A stretch of 64,000 nt of DNA from Bin87 sp963666415 (GTDB taxonomy: Bacteria; Chloroflexota; Dehalococcoidia; Lucifugimonadales; UBA3495), in the NCBI GenBank assembly GCA_963666415.2, contig CAXXPD010000003.1, positions 1,116,001 through 1,180,000 of the forward strand, read 5' to 3'. The translations under genes and the position numbers were made by a program. Positions 9,471 to 18,396 of the stretch are shown in pieces (positions within the stretch are counted from its first letter, which is position 1; the number at the start of each line of letters is the position of its first letter). A model generated the notes under the pieces. That model saw only the letters and a program-made list of their open reading frames with translations. It did no database searches and was not told the DNA's origin.

Positions 9471-10036
9471 GCAACTACGTAACTGGGCCGCATACCTTTG
9501 AACAAATCCGGTGGGCCGGCGAGACCTTCCACCGCGAGCCCGTCGTAATGGTCAACCTGGAAGCTGACGATCCACAGTTCACGGCGGCCATTCGGGATGC
9601 GACCCCGTATCTGGTGTCCCTCGTCGCGTCGGCGCTGGAGTTCGACGACCTGCGCTGCGCCACCCTGGACATTATCGAATCGGCGTTCAATAGCGTCGCT
9701 GCTCACGGGTTCAACCCGGGCACGGTGTCCAGGATCCTGGTGGCGCTCAACCCACAGTTGTTCGTAGTCTGGGACATGGCCATCAGGGACGCATACTTCC
9801 CCGACGACGAGCCCAACGGCGCCATCTACGGGCAGTTTCTTTCCGTGATGCGGATGGCGGCGTTGTCTATCGTCAGCGACGCCAGGACGACCCACGGCAT
9901 TGACGATGCGGCGAGGCATCTATCTGAAGCGCTCGGTTTGAACCCGGCGATCCCCCTCGCCAGGTTTATCGACGAATACAACTGGCTGACGTTGACCCGC
10001 GGACTGGTTTATCTGGGAGGTGCGGTGGCGGTGTAA
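9467..10036 (+). CDS. HhH-GPD-like protein of unknown function, first paralogue
   Basis: This 189-residue protein is clearly related to the C-terminal two thirds of the product at 10406-11191. Shared stretches are TFEQIRWA / TYAQVRWA near the N-terminus, LFVVWDMAIRDAYF / FFVMWDTAIREAYF, and IPLARFIDEYNWLTLT / FTLAKFINDYIWLTVT. The SRILVALNPQLFVVWD pattern resembles the helix-hairpin-helix plus catalytic Asp strand of HhH-GPD DNA glycosylases, though the hairpin itself (HGFNPGTVSRIL) is degenerate here. The ATG at 9467 overlaps the dapF stop, implying translational coupling. A HigB-type toxin gene starts 10 bases downstream. The function is not known; the glycosylase likeness is inference from motif shape. 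Confidence 0.6.
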   Translation: MSNYVTGPHTFEQIRWAGETFHREPVVMVNLEADDPQFTAAIRDATPYLVSLVASALEFDDLRCATLDIIESAFNSVAAHGFNPGTVSRILVALNPQLFVVWDMAIRDAYFPDDEPNGAIYGQFLSVMRMAALSIVSDARTTHGIDDAARHLSEALGLNPAIPLARFIDEYNWLTLTRGLVYLGGAVAV

Positions 10037-10046
10037 AGGGCGCGCA

Positions 10047-10406
10047 ATGGAGTGGGTTATTGAGTTCACTGATGAGTTTGGGAAGTGGTGGGAACGCCTT
10101 ACGCAGAACGAGCAGGAAGATGTTAGTGCTGTCATTGACTTGCTAGAAGTTGAAGGCATCCGACTGTCACGACCCCAATCAGCAAGTATTGCTAGTTCTC
10201 GACATTCGCATATGCGTGAATTGAGGATACAAAGCGGCGGACGCCCAATTCGCGTGTTCTATGCCTTCGACCCGCGCCAGACGGCTATAATACTGATTGG
10301 CGGCGACAAGACTGGGGACAACCGCTTTTATTCACGGTACATACGGATAGCCGATAACTTATACGACGAATATATCGCTGAACTGCGGGGGGAAGGATTA
10401 ATCTAA
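10047..10406 (+). CDS. HigB/RelE-type toxin (phage Gp49-like family)
   Basis: The 119-residue product matches the layout of the Gp49-like/HigB ribosome-dependent RNase toxin family: WVIEFTDEFGKWWERL at the start, NEQEDVSAVIDLLEVEG, RPQSASIASSRHSHMRELR in the middle, RPIRVFYAFDPRQTAIILI, then GGDKTGDNRFYSRYIRIAD and LYDEYIAEL. Members normally pair with a HigA-type helix-turn-helix antitoxin encoded just downstream. Here the next gene overlaps by one base (TAATG) but encodes an unusual fusion. Base composition of this gene and the next is visibly more AT-rich than the flanking dap genes, a sign of transfer. Confidence 0.82.
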   Translation: MEWVIEFTDEFGKWWERLTQNEQEDVSAVIDLLEVEGIRLSRPQSASIASSRHSHMRELRIQSGGRPIRVFYAFDPRQTAIILIGGDKTGDNRFYSRYIRIADNLYDEYIAELRGEGLI

Positions 10407-11191
10407 TGGCCGGGCGCCACAAATGGAGCGATTTGAAGGAGCAAATGACGCCTAAACAGCGCCAGCGCATGGCGGAAAAGACAGCCGAAACGCGCTCCAC
10501 GATGCCACCATCTACGTATGCACAGGTCCGGTGGGCGGCGAGCGTGTACGACGCTGGCGAACACCATTACAATAAATACTATCGCGCCGTGTATGAGCCC
10601 TATTATCCACATACTCTGATGCAACCCCGTTACCTGTCCGCAGACCAAGTGCCAGATATAGAGCCGTTGCGGCGTTTTTTGAATCAATGGAAATGCCGTC
10701 TGCCCAGCGCGTCGGGTAGGCCCATAGCCGACGCAATGACGGAATTAGGGTCTTATCGAGAGGGGTTGTTCGATTCAGCAATCGAAGCCAAAATTCTGGA
10801 TGATTCGGTATTCGATGCCACCGAATCGATTTTTGACCGACTTACGTCGATCCAACACGTTGGGCCAACTACCGCGTCGAAAATCCTGGGTGTGATGTAC
10901 CCTCGGTTTTTCGTCATGTGGGACACCGCCATTCGGGAAGCATATTTCGATCGCTCGAACGCTAGAGGGCACGAGTTCGCAATCTTTATGAAAGAAATGC
11001 GGAATTCGGCTATTTTCATCATAGCTGATGCCCAGAATCACGGGACTAAAGACCCGTCGGGGACGATCTCCAAGGAGATTGGCCAGAGCCCGCCCTTTAC
11101 GCTGGCAAAATTCATCAACGACTACATATGGCTGACTGTCACCAAGAAAGAACGCTTTTTTTCGGCGGCGGCCCAGGAGCACTATGCCTAA
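10406..11191 (+). CDS. antitoxin-like N-terminus fused to HhH-GPD-like domain
   Basis: The first 30 or so residues (RHKWSDLKEQMTPKQRQRM) look like the N-terminus of HigA-type antitoxins that partner Gp49-like toxins, but the usual XRE helix-turn-helix does not follow. Instead the protein changes at about residue 34 to a 225-residue domain homologous to the product at 9467-10036. That domain contains HVGPTTASKIL, a good helix-hairpin-helix signature, followed by RFFVMWDTAIREAYF, placed like the catalytic Asp strand of HhH-GPD glycosylases. The start overlaps the toxin stop and the end overlaps the dapL start by 8 bases. It is probably the antitoxin or a third component of the module; no function has been shown from sequence. 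Confidence 0.6.
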   Translation: MAGRHKWSDLKEQMTPKQRQRMAEKTAETRSTMPPSTYAQVRWAASVYDAGEHHYNKYYRAVYEPYYPHTLMQPRYLSADQVPDIEPLRRFLNQWKCRLPSASGRPIADAMTELGSYREGLFDSAIEAKILDDSVFDATESIFDRLTSIQHVGPTTASKILGVMYPRFFVMWDTAIREAYFDRSNARGHEFAIFMKEMRNSAIFIIADAQNHGTKDPSGTISKEIGQSPPFTLAKFINDYIWLTVTKKERFFSAAAQEHYA

Positions 11192-12362
11192 CTTTTCCCA
11201 GCGCCTGGGCAAACTGTCCCCTTACCCGTTCGTTGAAATCTCGCGCATCATCGCGGAAAAACGCGCGGCCGGCGCGGATGTTGTTACGTTCGGCATCGGC
11301 GACCCAGACATACCGACGCCCCAGTACATCGTTGACCGGCTGCTGACGGCCTCGCAAGACCCGCCGAACCACCGCTATCCCGAGACCGACGGGCTGCCGG
11401 AAATGCGCCGCGCCATCGCGTACTGGTACAAGCAGCGGTTTGACGTTGACCTTGATCCCGATACCGAAGTTCTGCCCCTGATCGGCGCCAAGGAAGGCAT
11501 CGGCCACGCCGCATTTTGCTTCCTGGATCCGGGGGATATTGCGCTGGTGCCTGACCCGGCGTATCCGGTGTACGCCGTAGGCACGATGTTCGCCGGCGCC
11601 GAGTCCCACGTTATGCCGCTTTATCAACGCAACGGCTGGCTGCCTGAATACGACGCCATCCCCGATGACGTGGCGCGAGCCGCCAAGCTGATGTGGCTGA
11701 ACTATCCCAACAACCCAACCAGCGCGGTGGCGTCCCAGGAAGACCTGGAATCGGCGATGCGGTACTGTCGGGAGCACGACATTGCGCTTTTGCACGACGC
11801 TGCCTACTCCGAGGTTGGGTATGACGGCTACCGGGCCGGCAGCCTGCTGCAACTGGACGGCGCGAAGGACATTGGCCTGGAGTTTCACTCACTGTCCAAG
11901 TCCTACAACATGACCGGTTGGAGGATGGGCATGGCCGTCGGCAACGCTGACATGATAAAGGCGCTGTTCCAGATCAAGGCGAACCTGGACTCCGGCGTGC
12001 CGCAGGCGATTCAGGAAATGTCCATGGAGGCGCTCACCGGCCCCCAGGACTGCATCGACGACAACGTGGCCATCTACAAATGGCGTCGGGATCGGGTGAT
12101 CCAGGCACTGGCCAAGATGGGTCTGGAAGTCGAGGTGCCGCGGGCCAGCCTGTACGTTTGGGTGCCGGTGCCGGCGGGATTCACCTCCGCCGAGTTCGCC
12201 GCGAGGTTGCTGGAAGATATTGATATTGTGGTTACCCCCGGCTCGTCTTACGGGCAGTACGGCGAGGGCTACATCCGGTTGTCATTGACCACGCCCAACG
12301 AACGGGTGGAAACCGGCTGCCAACGTCTGGAAAACTGGATTATCCCGTCTCCCAGCGCCTGA
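11184..12362 (+). CDS. dapL: LL-diaminopimelate aminotransferase
   Basis: DapL makes LL-diaminopimelate directly from tetrahydrodipicolinate and glutamate using PLP. Fold-type I aminotransferase motifs are visible: FGIGDPDIPTP near residue 36, HRYPETDGLPEMRRAIA, PLIGAKEGIGHAAF, LWLNYPNNPTSA-type Asn motif (LMWLNYPNNPTSA), and the PLP lysine in SLSKSYNMTGWRMG near residue 240. Length (392) is typical. Its ATG lies 8 bases inside the preceding HhH-like gene, so the toxin-like module sits inside the dapF-dapL transcription unit. A general alanine/aspartate aminotransferase is possible, but the dapF neighbour favours DapL. Confidence 0.88.
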   Translation: MPNFSQRLGKLSPYPFVEISRIIAEKRAAGADVVTFGIGDPDIPTPQYIVDRLLTASQDPPNHRYPETDGLPEMRRAIAYWYKQRFDVDLDPDTEVLPLIGAKEGIGHAAFCFLDPGDIALVPDPAYPVYAVGTMFAGAESHVMPLYQRNGWLPEYDAIPDDVARAAKLMWLNYPNNPTSAVASQEDLESAMRYCREHDIALLHDAAYSEVGYDGYRAGSLLQLDGAKDIGLEFHSLSKSYNMTGWRMGMAVGNADMIKALFQIKANLDSGVPQAIQEMSMEALTGPQDCIDDNVAIYKWRRDRVIQALAKMGLEVEVPRASLYVWVPVPAGFTSAEFAARLLEDIDIVVTPGSSYGQYGEGYIRLSLTTPNERVETGCQRLENWIIPSPSA

Positions 12363-12381
12363 TATTAGAGCCGTACTTCGA

Positions 12382-13569
12382 ATGCCCAGAAACCGCAAGA
12401 CTCAACCTACCGGCCCGCAAACCGAGCGGGCGGTGCTGGTTGCGGCTGAAGCCCGCAATCGGGGCGAGCAATTGTGGTCCATTGAGGATTCGTTGATCGA
12501 GCTGGACTACCTGACCCGTTCGGCCGGCGCCGAAGTGATTGCCACCATCCAGCAGCGGGCCGACCGGCTCACTCCAACCTACATCGGCAAGGGCAAGCTG
12601 CAGGAATTGCAGGAGTTGCTGGAAGCAGAACGCCCCGATGTGGTTATCTGCGACGACGAGTTGACGCCAACCCAGCAGCGCAACCTGGAAACGGCCCTCA
12701 AGATCAAGGTGATTGATCGCACCGCGTTGATTCTGGATGTGTTCGGACGCCACGCGCACACGCGGGAAGGGCAGTTGCAGGTGGAGTTGGCACAGCATCA
12801 GTACCTTTTGCCTCGGCTGGTGGGGCAATGGTCTCACCTGGAACGGCTCGGCGGCGGTATCGGAACTCGCGGCCCCGGCGAAACTCAGTTGGAAACCGAC
12901 CGCCGACTGGTGCGCCAGCGCATCCAGAAAATTCGGGACGAGTTGGACAAAGTGCGCCAACGTCGCAGCCAATACATGGAACGGCGTCGCCGGACGGACG
13001 TCCGAATGGCGACGCTGGTGGGGTATACCAACGCGGGCAAAAGCACGCTGTTCAACGCGCTGTGCGACGCCGGCGTGCCGGCCGAAGACCAGCTGTTCAA
13101 CACCCTGGATCCGGTAACGCGCCGTCTGAATATGCCCGATGGCGGCGAGCTGCTGCTCAGCGACACGGTTGGCTTCATCCAAAAGCTGTCGCCAATGGTG
13201 GTGGCAGCGTTCCGCGCTACGCTGGAGGAACTGCACGAGGCCGACCTGCTGCTCCACGTTATTGACATAACGCACCCCAAGGCTCCCGAGCAGGCTGAAG
13301 TAGTGGAGAATACGCTCACCGACCTGGAGCTGGGCGGCAAGCCGAGACTGCTGGTCATCAACAAGATGGACCTGCTCACCGATAACCCCGGCGACATTGC
13401 AGCAGAAGCCCTGGCCGGGTTGCCCGATCTCACGGCGGCAGAATCGCCGGCAGTTGGCGGTCGGGTGTTCGTTTCTGCTGTGAAGGGCTGGAATCTGCCG
13501 ACGTTGCTGGAGGTAATCCAGGAGCATATCGGCAAATCAATGCCCGCTGGCGACCGGGCCGTCGTCTAG
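12382..13569 (+). CDS. hflX: GTPase HflX
   Basis: HflX is a ribosome-associated GTPase that splits stalled ribosomes under stress. The order is typical: an N-terminal HflX domain with YIGKGKLQEL and DDELTPTQQRNLE, VIDRTALILDVFGRHAHTREG, the glycine-rich GGGIGTRGPGETQLETDRR near residue 153, a basic coiled-coil linker, then the G domain with P-loop VGYTNAGKSTLFNAL near residue 212, DTVGF switch II, and NKMD. Length (395) is standard. It follows dapL by 20 bases and is followed by a TTG-started phosphoesterase gene 10 bases downstream. Confidence 0.93.
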   Translation: MPRNRKTQPTGPQTERAVLVAAEARNRGEQLWSIEDSLIELDYLTRSAGAEVIATIQQRADRLTPTYIGKGKLQELQELLEAERPDVVICDDELTPTQQRNLETALKIKVIDRTALILDVFGRHAHTREGQLQVELAQHQYLLPRLVGQWSHLERLGGGIGTRGPGETQLETDRRLVRQRIQKIRDELDKVRQRRSQYMERRRRTDVRMATLVGYTNAGKSTLFNALCDAGVPAEDQLFNTLDPVTRRLNMPDGGELLLSDTVGFIQKLSPMVVAAFRATLEELHEADLLLHVIDITHPKAPEQAEVVENTLTDLELGGKPRLLVINKMDLLTDNPGDIAAEALAGLPDLTAAESPAVGGRVFVSAVKGWNLPTLLEVIQEHIGKSMPAGDRAVV

Positions 13570-13578
13570 GGCCCGCCG

Positions 13579-14352
13579 TTGAATCGTAGGCGGAAAATCC
13601 GGCTGATCCACACGTCGGACACTCACCTGGGCGACGGTTGGGATCCTGGAGCCGCCGAGCGCGCCCTGTCGGCGGTGGTAGATGGCGTGCGCGTCCTCGC
13701 CGCCGACGCCCTGCTGATAGCCGGCGACGTGTTTGACAACGCCCGCATATCGGACGACCTGCTGGATTTTTTCGTCGGCGAGATGGGTCGTGCGGAGGTG
13801 CCGGCGATAATCTTGCCGGGCAATCATGACCTGTACGACGCCGGGTCGTTGTACCGGCGGGCGCCCTTTGACAACGTGCCGTCCAATCTGCACATCATCC
13901 GAGGGACGAAGGGCGAAACCATCACCTTTGAGTCGCTGACGCTGGATGTTTGGGGCCGGGCGATGGATAACCACACGCCGGCATTCCGACCGCTGGCCGG
14001 GATGCAGCGCGCTACGGGCGGCCGCTGGCTGGTGGCGATTGCCCACGGGCATTTCCACTTCCCCGACGATACCGAGGAACGATCGTCGCCCATCTACGGG
14101 CGGCAGGTTGCCGAAGCGCCCTGCGACTATCTGGCCCTGGGACACTGGGAGCGGTTTGAGGACGTGAGCCAGGGCGATGTAACTGCCTTTTATTCCGGCT
14201 CGCCGATGGGTGCGGCCACCGAACGCGGGCAAGTTGCGGTCAACGTGGTGGATTTCGACCCGGAATCTGAAACTTCAGTAACCGTAACGCAGGCGTGTCT
14301 GCCCATGGCGCGATGGGTGCGCCGGTGCCTGGAACCCAGGCTAATCACCTAA
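13579..14352 (+). CDS. SbcD/Mre11-like metallophosphoesterase
   Basis: The calcineurin-like metal-binding motifs are complete: LIHTSDTHLGDGW near residue 9, LLIAGDVFDNA, ILPGNHDLYD near residue 76, and IAHGHFHF followed later by YLALGHWE. This arrangement is that of SbcD/Mre11-type DNA repair phosphoesterases, but the protein stops at 257 residues and no SbcC-like ATPase gene lies next to it, so a nuclease role is only possible. The start is a TTG ten bases after hflX. Other options are a cyclic nucleotide or nucleotide phosphodiesterase. Confidence 0.75.
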   Translation: MNRRRKIRLIHTSDTHLGDGWDPGAAERALSAVVDGVRVLAADALLIAGDVFDNARISDDLLDFFVGEMGRAEVPAIILPGNHDLYDAGSLYRRAPFDNVPSNLHIIRGTKGETITFESLTLDVWGRAMDNHTPAFRPLAGMQRATGGRWLVAIAHGHFHFPDDTEERSSPIYGRQVAEAPCDYLALGHWERFEDVSQGDVTAFYSGSPMGAATERGQVAVNVVDFDPESETSVTVTQACLPMARWVRRCLEPRLIT

Positions 14353-14365
14353 ACCGAGGTGTGAG

Positions 14366-15238
14366 ATGAAAACCCTGAGCCGCGATTTGCGAATCTACGT
14401 GCTGGACCCGTCCAACGAACCAGCCGTCACGATTGACTCTGGCGATGACCTGATGGTGGAAACCTGGGACGCATTCGAAGGAATACGCGACCCTCAGGTG
14501 CTGGAAGAGAAATCACTGAAAGGCCCGGCAACCGGCCCCATCTACGTCAACGGCGCAGAGCCGGGCGATGCTCTCCGTATTGAATTCGTGAGCATCAATC
14601 CCAAAGAGAACCCGGCCCACATGATTATGCCGGGGCGAGGCTTCCTGGAGGCGGAGTTCACCGAAGCCTATCCCACCGTGATGAGCATCGACAACGGCCA
14701 CCTGGTACTGCCGAGTGGCGTTCGCCTGCCCCTGCGCCCGTCGATGGGACTGGTGGCCACCACGCCGACCTACATCCAGCAAACGGCCAGCGACAGCGGC
14801 CCCTACGGCGGCGACATCGACATGAAGGAACTGGTAGCGGGTAGCGTTTTGTATCTGCCCGTGTTTGTGCCCGGCGGTCTGCTCGCGTTGGGCGATTGCC
14901 ATGCGGTCGTGGGAGACGGCGCGGTGGCCGGAACCGGCGCCGAGTGTTCCGCAGACACTCACATCCGCGTCACCGTCGAAAAGGGGATGAACCTGTCCGG
15001 CCCGCGAGCCATCACGCCGGAACACTACGTCGTCCTGTCTCACGGTGACGACCTCGGCCCGGCCATGAAGCAGGCGGTGCGCGAGATGGTCAACTTCCTG
15101 GTCGCCGACAAGGGCCTGGAACCCTATGACGCCTACACCCTGTGCAGCCTGGCTGGCGACGTTAGGGTTTCCCGCACTTTCCGACCCATCAGCCCGGTGA
15201 AAATGATGCTGTCCCGCCAGGCGTTGGATCAGTTGTAG
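14366..15238 (+). CDS. acetamidase/formamidase family protein
   Basis: The 290-residue product matches the FmdA/AmdA family, which hydrolyses short amides to ammonia and the acid. Recognisable parts are GPIYVNGAEPGDALRIEF near residue 55, GLVATTPT, GGDIDMKELVAGSVLYLPV near residue 150, GDCHAVVGDGAVAGTGAECSAD, and the C-terminal LCSLAGDVRVSR. A GAGGTGTGAG ribosome-binding site precedes the ATG. The gene ends one base before the stop of a convergent SDR gene. Actual substrate is not evident. Confidence 0.85.
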   Translation: MKTLSRDLRIYVLDPSNEPAVTIDSGDDLMVETWDAFEGIRDPQVLEEKSLKGPATGPIYVNGAEPGDALRIEFVSINPKENPAHMIMPGRGFLEAEFTEAYPTVMSIDNGHLVLPSGVRLPLRPSMGLVATTPTYIQQTASDSGPYGGDIDMKELVAGSVLYLPVFVPGGLLALGDCHAVVGDGAVAGTGAECSADTHIRVTVEKGMNLSGPRAITPEHYVVLSHGDDLGPAMKQAVREMVNFLVADKGLEPYDAYTLCSLAGDVRVSRTFRPISPVKMMLSRQALDQL

Positions 15239-15239
15239 G

Positions 15240-16019
15240 TCAGGTAACCGAATACCCCCCATCCACCGTAATCACCGCCCCCGTTACGTAATCGGAGGCG
15301 CGGCTGGCCAGGAACACCGTCACCCCCTGCAGCTCTGTTGCGTCTCCCCACCGGCCCATCGGGATGCGCCGGTTGATGAGGTCGTAGCGTTCGGGTTGGG
15401 TTTCGGGTATGGCCTGGGTCAACTCGGTCATGAACCAGCCGGGCAGGATCACGTTGGACTGGATGTTCTCCGGTGCCCAGGCTACGGCAAAGCTTTTGGC
15501 CAGCTGCACCACGCCGCCCTTGCTGGACGCGTAGGGCACGCCGCTACCGCCGCCGCCAAAGATGCTGAACATACTGCCGATGCTGATGATTTTACCACCG
15601 CCCTGGGACTTGAAGTGGGGGTAAACGGCTCGGCTGGCCAGAAAGGCGGAGCGCAGGTTCACATCCAGCACATTGTCCCATTCGGCGGCGGTGGTCTCCT
15701 CCGGTGGCTTGCGGACAGTGGTGCCGGCGTTGTTGATCAGGATGTCTATGTGCCCGAAGTGAGCGGCGGCACGGGCCACCATGTCGTCGATGTCAGAGTC
15801 GCTGGTAACGTCCGCGTGGATGGCGTGGGCACGGCGGCCGGTCGCTTCGATGGTGGCGACCGCGGCGGCGTTTTTCTCCTCGTTGCGGGCGGCGATGGCG
15901 ATGTCGCACCCTGCTTCGGCCAGCCCCAGCGCCATCCCCAGTCCCAGTCCGCCGTTACCTCCGGTAATCAGGGCCACGCGGCCCGTCAGGTCGAACAACC
16001 CGCCGTTATTGCTGGTCAT
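15240..16019 (-). CDS. SDR family NAD(P)-dependent oxidoreductase
   Basis: A classical short-chain dehydrogenase of about 259 residues. The cofactor motif is TGGNGGLGLGMA, followed by NNAGTT; catalytic Ser lies in IISIGSMFS and Tyr-Lys in VPYASSKGGVVQ; the C-terminus VTGAVITVDGGYSV is typical. The ATG at 16019 is preferred to the TTG at 16055 because it follows a GGGAGA ribosome-binding sequence. The 15-base unit containing that sequence is present twice in tandem just upstream. Substrate is unknown. Its stop meets the stop of the convergent FmdA gene. Confidence 0.87.
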   Translation of the reverse strand: MTSNNGGLFDLTGRVALITGGNGGLGLGMALGLAEAGCDIAIAARNEEKNAAAVATIEATGRRAHAIHADVTSDSDIDDMVARAAAHFGHIDILINNAGTTVRKPPEETTAAEWDNVLDVNLRSAFLASRAVYPHFKSQGGGKIISIGSMFSIFGGGGSGVPYASSKGGVVQLAKSFAVAWAPENIQSNVILPGWFMTELTQAIPETQPERYDLINRRIPMGRWGDATELQGVTVFLASRASDYVTGAVITVDGGYSVT

Positions 16020-16210
16020 GCCATCGTCTCCCGCGTCAAAGGTCTCCCGCGTCAAAACTGGCGATTACTGTACCACAGGCAACCCAGCCGGGTGCTCCCG
16101 GTGCCTGCTGACCTGATAGCCCGCGAGCAGCAAAAAGGAGAGGCGACGCGTGCGCCGCCCCAGGGTGGGTTGTTTGTGTGGACACTGACCGTGCCCGATC
16201 GTTGGTCTGG

Positions 16211-18289
16211 TTACAGGTTTATCAGTGAGGGTACTGCCACGAACGCCGGTGCGAAGACCAGCGATACAATGGCCATCAGCTTGAGCAGGATGTTCAGGCT
16301 GGGGCCGGAGGTGTCCTTGAACGGGTCGCCGACCACGTCGCCCTCCACAGCCGCCTTGTGAGCGTCTGAGCCCTTGCCGCCAAAGTTGCCCAGTTCTACG
16401 TACTTTTTGGCGTTGTCCCAGGAACCGCCGGCGGAGGCCATCATGATGGCCAGCATGAATCCGGCAGACACCGAACCGATGAGCAGCCCACCCAACGCAG
16501 CCTCCCCCAGAATGAATCCGGTGGCGATGGGCGCGACGACCGCCATCAAACCCGGAACGATCATTTCGCGCAATGCGCTACGCGTGCTGATGTCCACGCA
16601 CCGGGCGGAGTCCGGCTTGGCGGTGCCTTCCATCAAGCCGGGGATTTCGCGGAACTGCCGGCGCACCTCGTCAACGATGCCCTGGGCGGCGCGACCAACT
16701 GCCTGCATAGTGAGCGCCGAGAAGATGAACGGCAGCATCGCACCGATGATCAGTCCGACCAGAATTTGCGGCTGCAGGAGGTTGATGCCCGTGCCGCCCT
16801 CAGACAACCGTCCGTCGGGCCCCAGGGTGATCAATCCGGCGCTGACTGAAAAAGCGGCGAGCAGCGCCAGCGCAGTCAGGGCGGCGGAGCCGATCGCAAA
16901 TCCCTTGCCGGTGGCCGCGGTGGTATTGCCCAAAGCGTCCAGGGCGTCGGTGCGCTCGCGTACCTGCGGGTCCAGGTTGGCTTGTTCGGCGATGCCGCCG
17001 GCGTTGTCGGCGACCGGACCGTAAGCATCGGTGGCCAGGGTAATGCCCAGCGTGGACAGCAGGCCCACGCCCGCCAGAGCAATGCCGTAGAAACCGGCGA
17101 ACCAGTAAGCCAGCAGGATGGCGACCGACACGCAGAACACGGGAATCAGGGTGCTGAGCATCCCGCTCGCAATCCCCTGAATTATCACGGTCGCCGCGCC
17201 AGTTTCCGAGGCTGCGGAAACTCTTCTGGTGGGGGAGTAGCTGTACGATGTGTAGTATTCTGTGGCCAGTCCGATGATTGTACCGGCGACCAAACCGGAC
17301 ACCACGCACCCAAACCAGTACCAGTTGTGGGTCAGTGTGATGGTGAGGATGGCGGCGAAGATGATGAGCAGTGCGCCGGCGGCGAATATGCCGTAGCGCA
17401 ACGCCCACAAAAGCCGCTCGAAGTTGGCCTGCTCTCCGCTGCGGACGACGAAAGTGCCCAGGATGGCGGCGATTATGCCGGCTCCGGCCAGGAGCATCGG
17501 AAAGACCGCCTGGGAATGGAATGCGCCGGCGCCAGCCGCCAATGCCCCGGCGCTGGCTGCCAGCGCCACCGCGGAAATGATGCTGCCCACGTATGACTCG
17601 AACAGGTCGGCTCCCATGCCCGCAACGTCGCCGACGTTATCGCCGACGTTATCGGCAATGACGCCCGGGTTGCGGGGATCGTCCTCGGGTATCCCAGCCT
17701 CTACCTTGCCAACCAGGTCGGAACCAACGTCAGCGGCTTTGGTGAAAATGCCGCCGCCCACGCGCGCAAACAGGGCGATGGAGCTGGCTCCAAATGCGAA
17801 ACCGGCCACCGCGCTGATGTCCTGGAAGATTACATAAAGGATGGTAACGCCCAGCAGGCCGATGCCCACCACAGTTACACCCATGACGGTGCCGCTGGAA
17901 AAGGCGATACGCAGAGCGGGGTTGAGTCCTATCATGGCGGCCGCCGCAGTGCGGATATTCGCCCTGACCGCCACGTTCATGCCGATGAATCCGGCCAAGC
18001 CGGAGCAAATCGCGCCGACCAGGTAAGATATGGCTGTTGCCGGTATACCCAGGTTGTGTTTAAAGACGGTGTAGTCCATCACGCCCAGCACGATGGCAAC
18101 GACAACCACGAAAGGCACCAGCGACAGGTATTCGCGGCGCAGGAATGCCGACGCTCCGGTGCGGATGGCGTCGCCAATCTCGATCATGGTCTCATTGCCG
18201 CGGTCGGCGCCGATGACCCGATACGCGATGATGGCCGCAAATACCAGGGCGATGACCCCAGCGGCCAGGGCCACAATGATTGATTCCAT
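16211..18289 (-). CDS. hppA: membrane-bound pyrophosphatase, K+-dependent type
   Basis: This integral membrane protein (about 16 membrane segments, 692 residues) couples pyrophosphate hydrolysis to export of H+ or Na+. Catalytic motifs are visible: GGGIFTKAADVGSDLVGKVE near residue 190, DNVGDNVGDVAGMGADLFES, TDAYGPVADNAGGIAEQ, and the C-terminal DNAKKYVE with SDAHKAAVEGDVVGDPFKDT. The segment GNTTAATGKG carries Ala at the position where K+-independent pumps have Lys, so it should be of the K+-stimulated type. The start at 18289 follows a strong GGAGAGG sequence. H+ versus Na+ specificity was not resolved. Confidence 0.93.
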   Translation of the reverse strand: MESIIVALAAGVIALVFAAIIAYRVIGADRGNETMIEIGDAIRTGASAFLRREYLSLVPFVVVVAIVLGVMDYTVFKHNLGIPATAISYLVGAICSGLAGFIGMNVAVRANIRTAAAAMIGLNPALRIAFSSGTVMGVTVVGIGLLGVTILYVIFQDISAVAGFAFGASSIALFARVGGGIFTKAADVGSDLVGKVEAGIPEDDPRNPGVIADNVGDNVGDVAGMGADLFESYVGSIISAVALAASAGALAAGAGAFHSQAVFPMLLAGAGIIAAILGTFVVRSGEQANFERLLWALRYGIFAAGALLIIFAAILTITLTHNWYWFGCVVSGLVAGTIIGLATEYYTSYSYSPTRRVSAASETGAATVIIQGIASGMLSTLIPVFCVSVAILLAYWFAGFYGIALAGVGLLSTLGITLATDAYGPVADNAGGIAEQANLDPQVRERTDALDALGNTTAATGKGFAIGSAALTALALLAAFSVSAGLITLGPDGRLSEGGTGINLLQPQILVGLIIGAMLPFIFSALTMQAVGRAAQGIVDEVRRQFREIPGLMEGTAKPDSARCVDISTRSALREMIVPGLMAVVAPIATGFILGEAALGGLLIGSVSAGFMLAIMMASAGGSWDNAKKYVELGNFGGKGSDAHKAAVEGDVVGDPFKDTSGPSLNILLKLMAIVSLVFAPAFVAVPSLINL

Positions 18290-18396
18290 ACTTTCCTCTC
18301 CGTTTTCAGCTAAATAGACCGACAAACGTTACGAAACTAGCAGAACGACGGGCAGGTGTCAATTAGAGCCCAATCTCACGCGTACCCTCTATATTC

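Noticed and set aside
9700..9730. tRNA-like GGGTTCAACCCGGGCAC string
   Set aside because: It lies in frame inside the first HhH-like gene and no cloverleaf could be built around it. No other tRNA candidate was seen.
12340..13527. 395-codon open frame opposite hflX
   Set aside because: Shadow of hflX; its composition is rich in Gln/His/Arg as expected for antisense reading and no family motif was seen.
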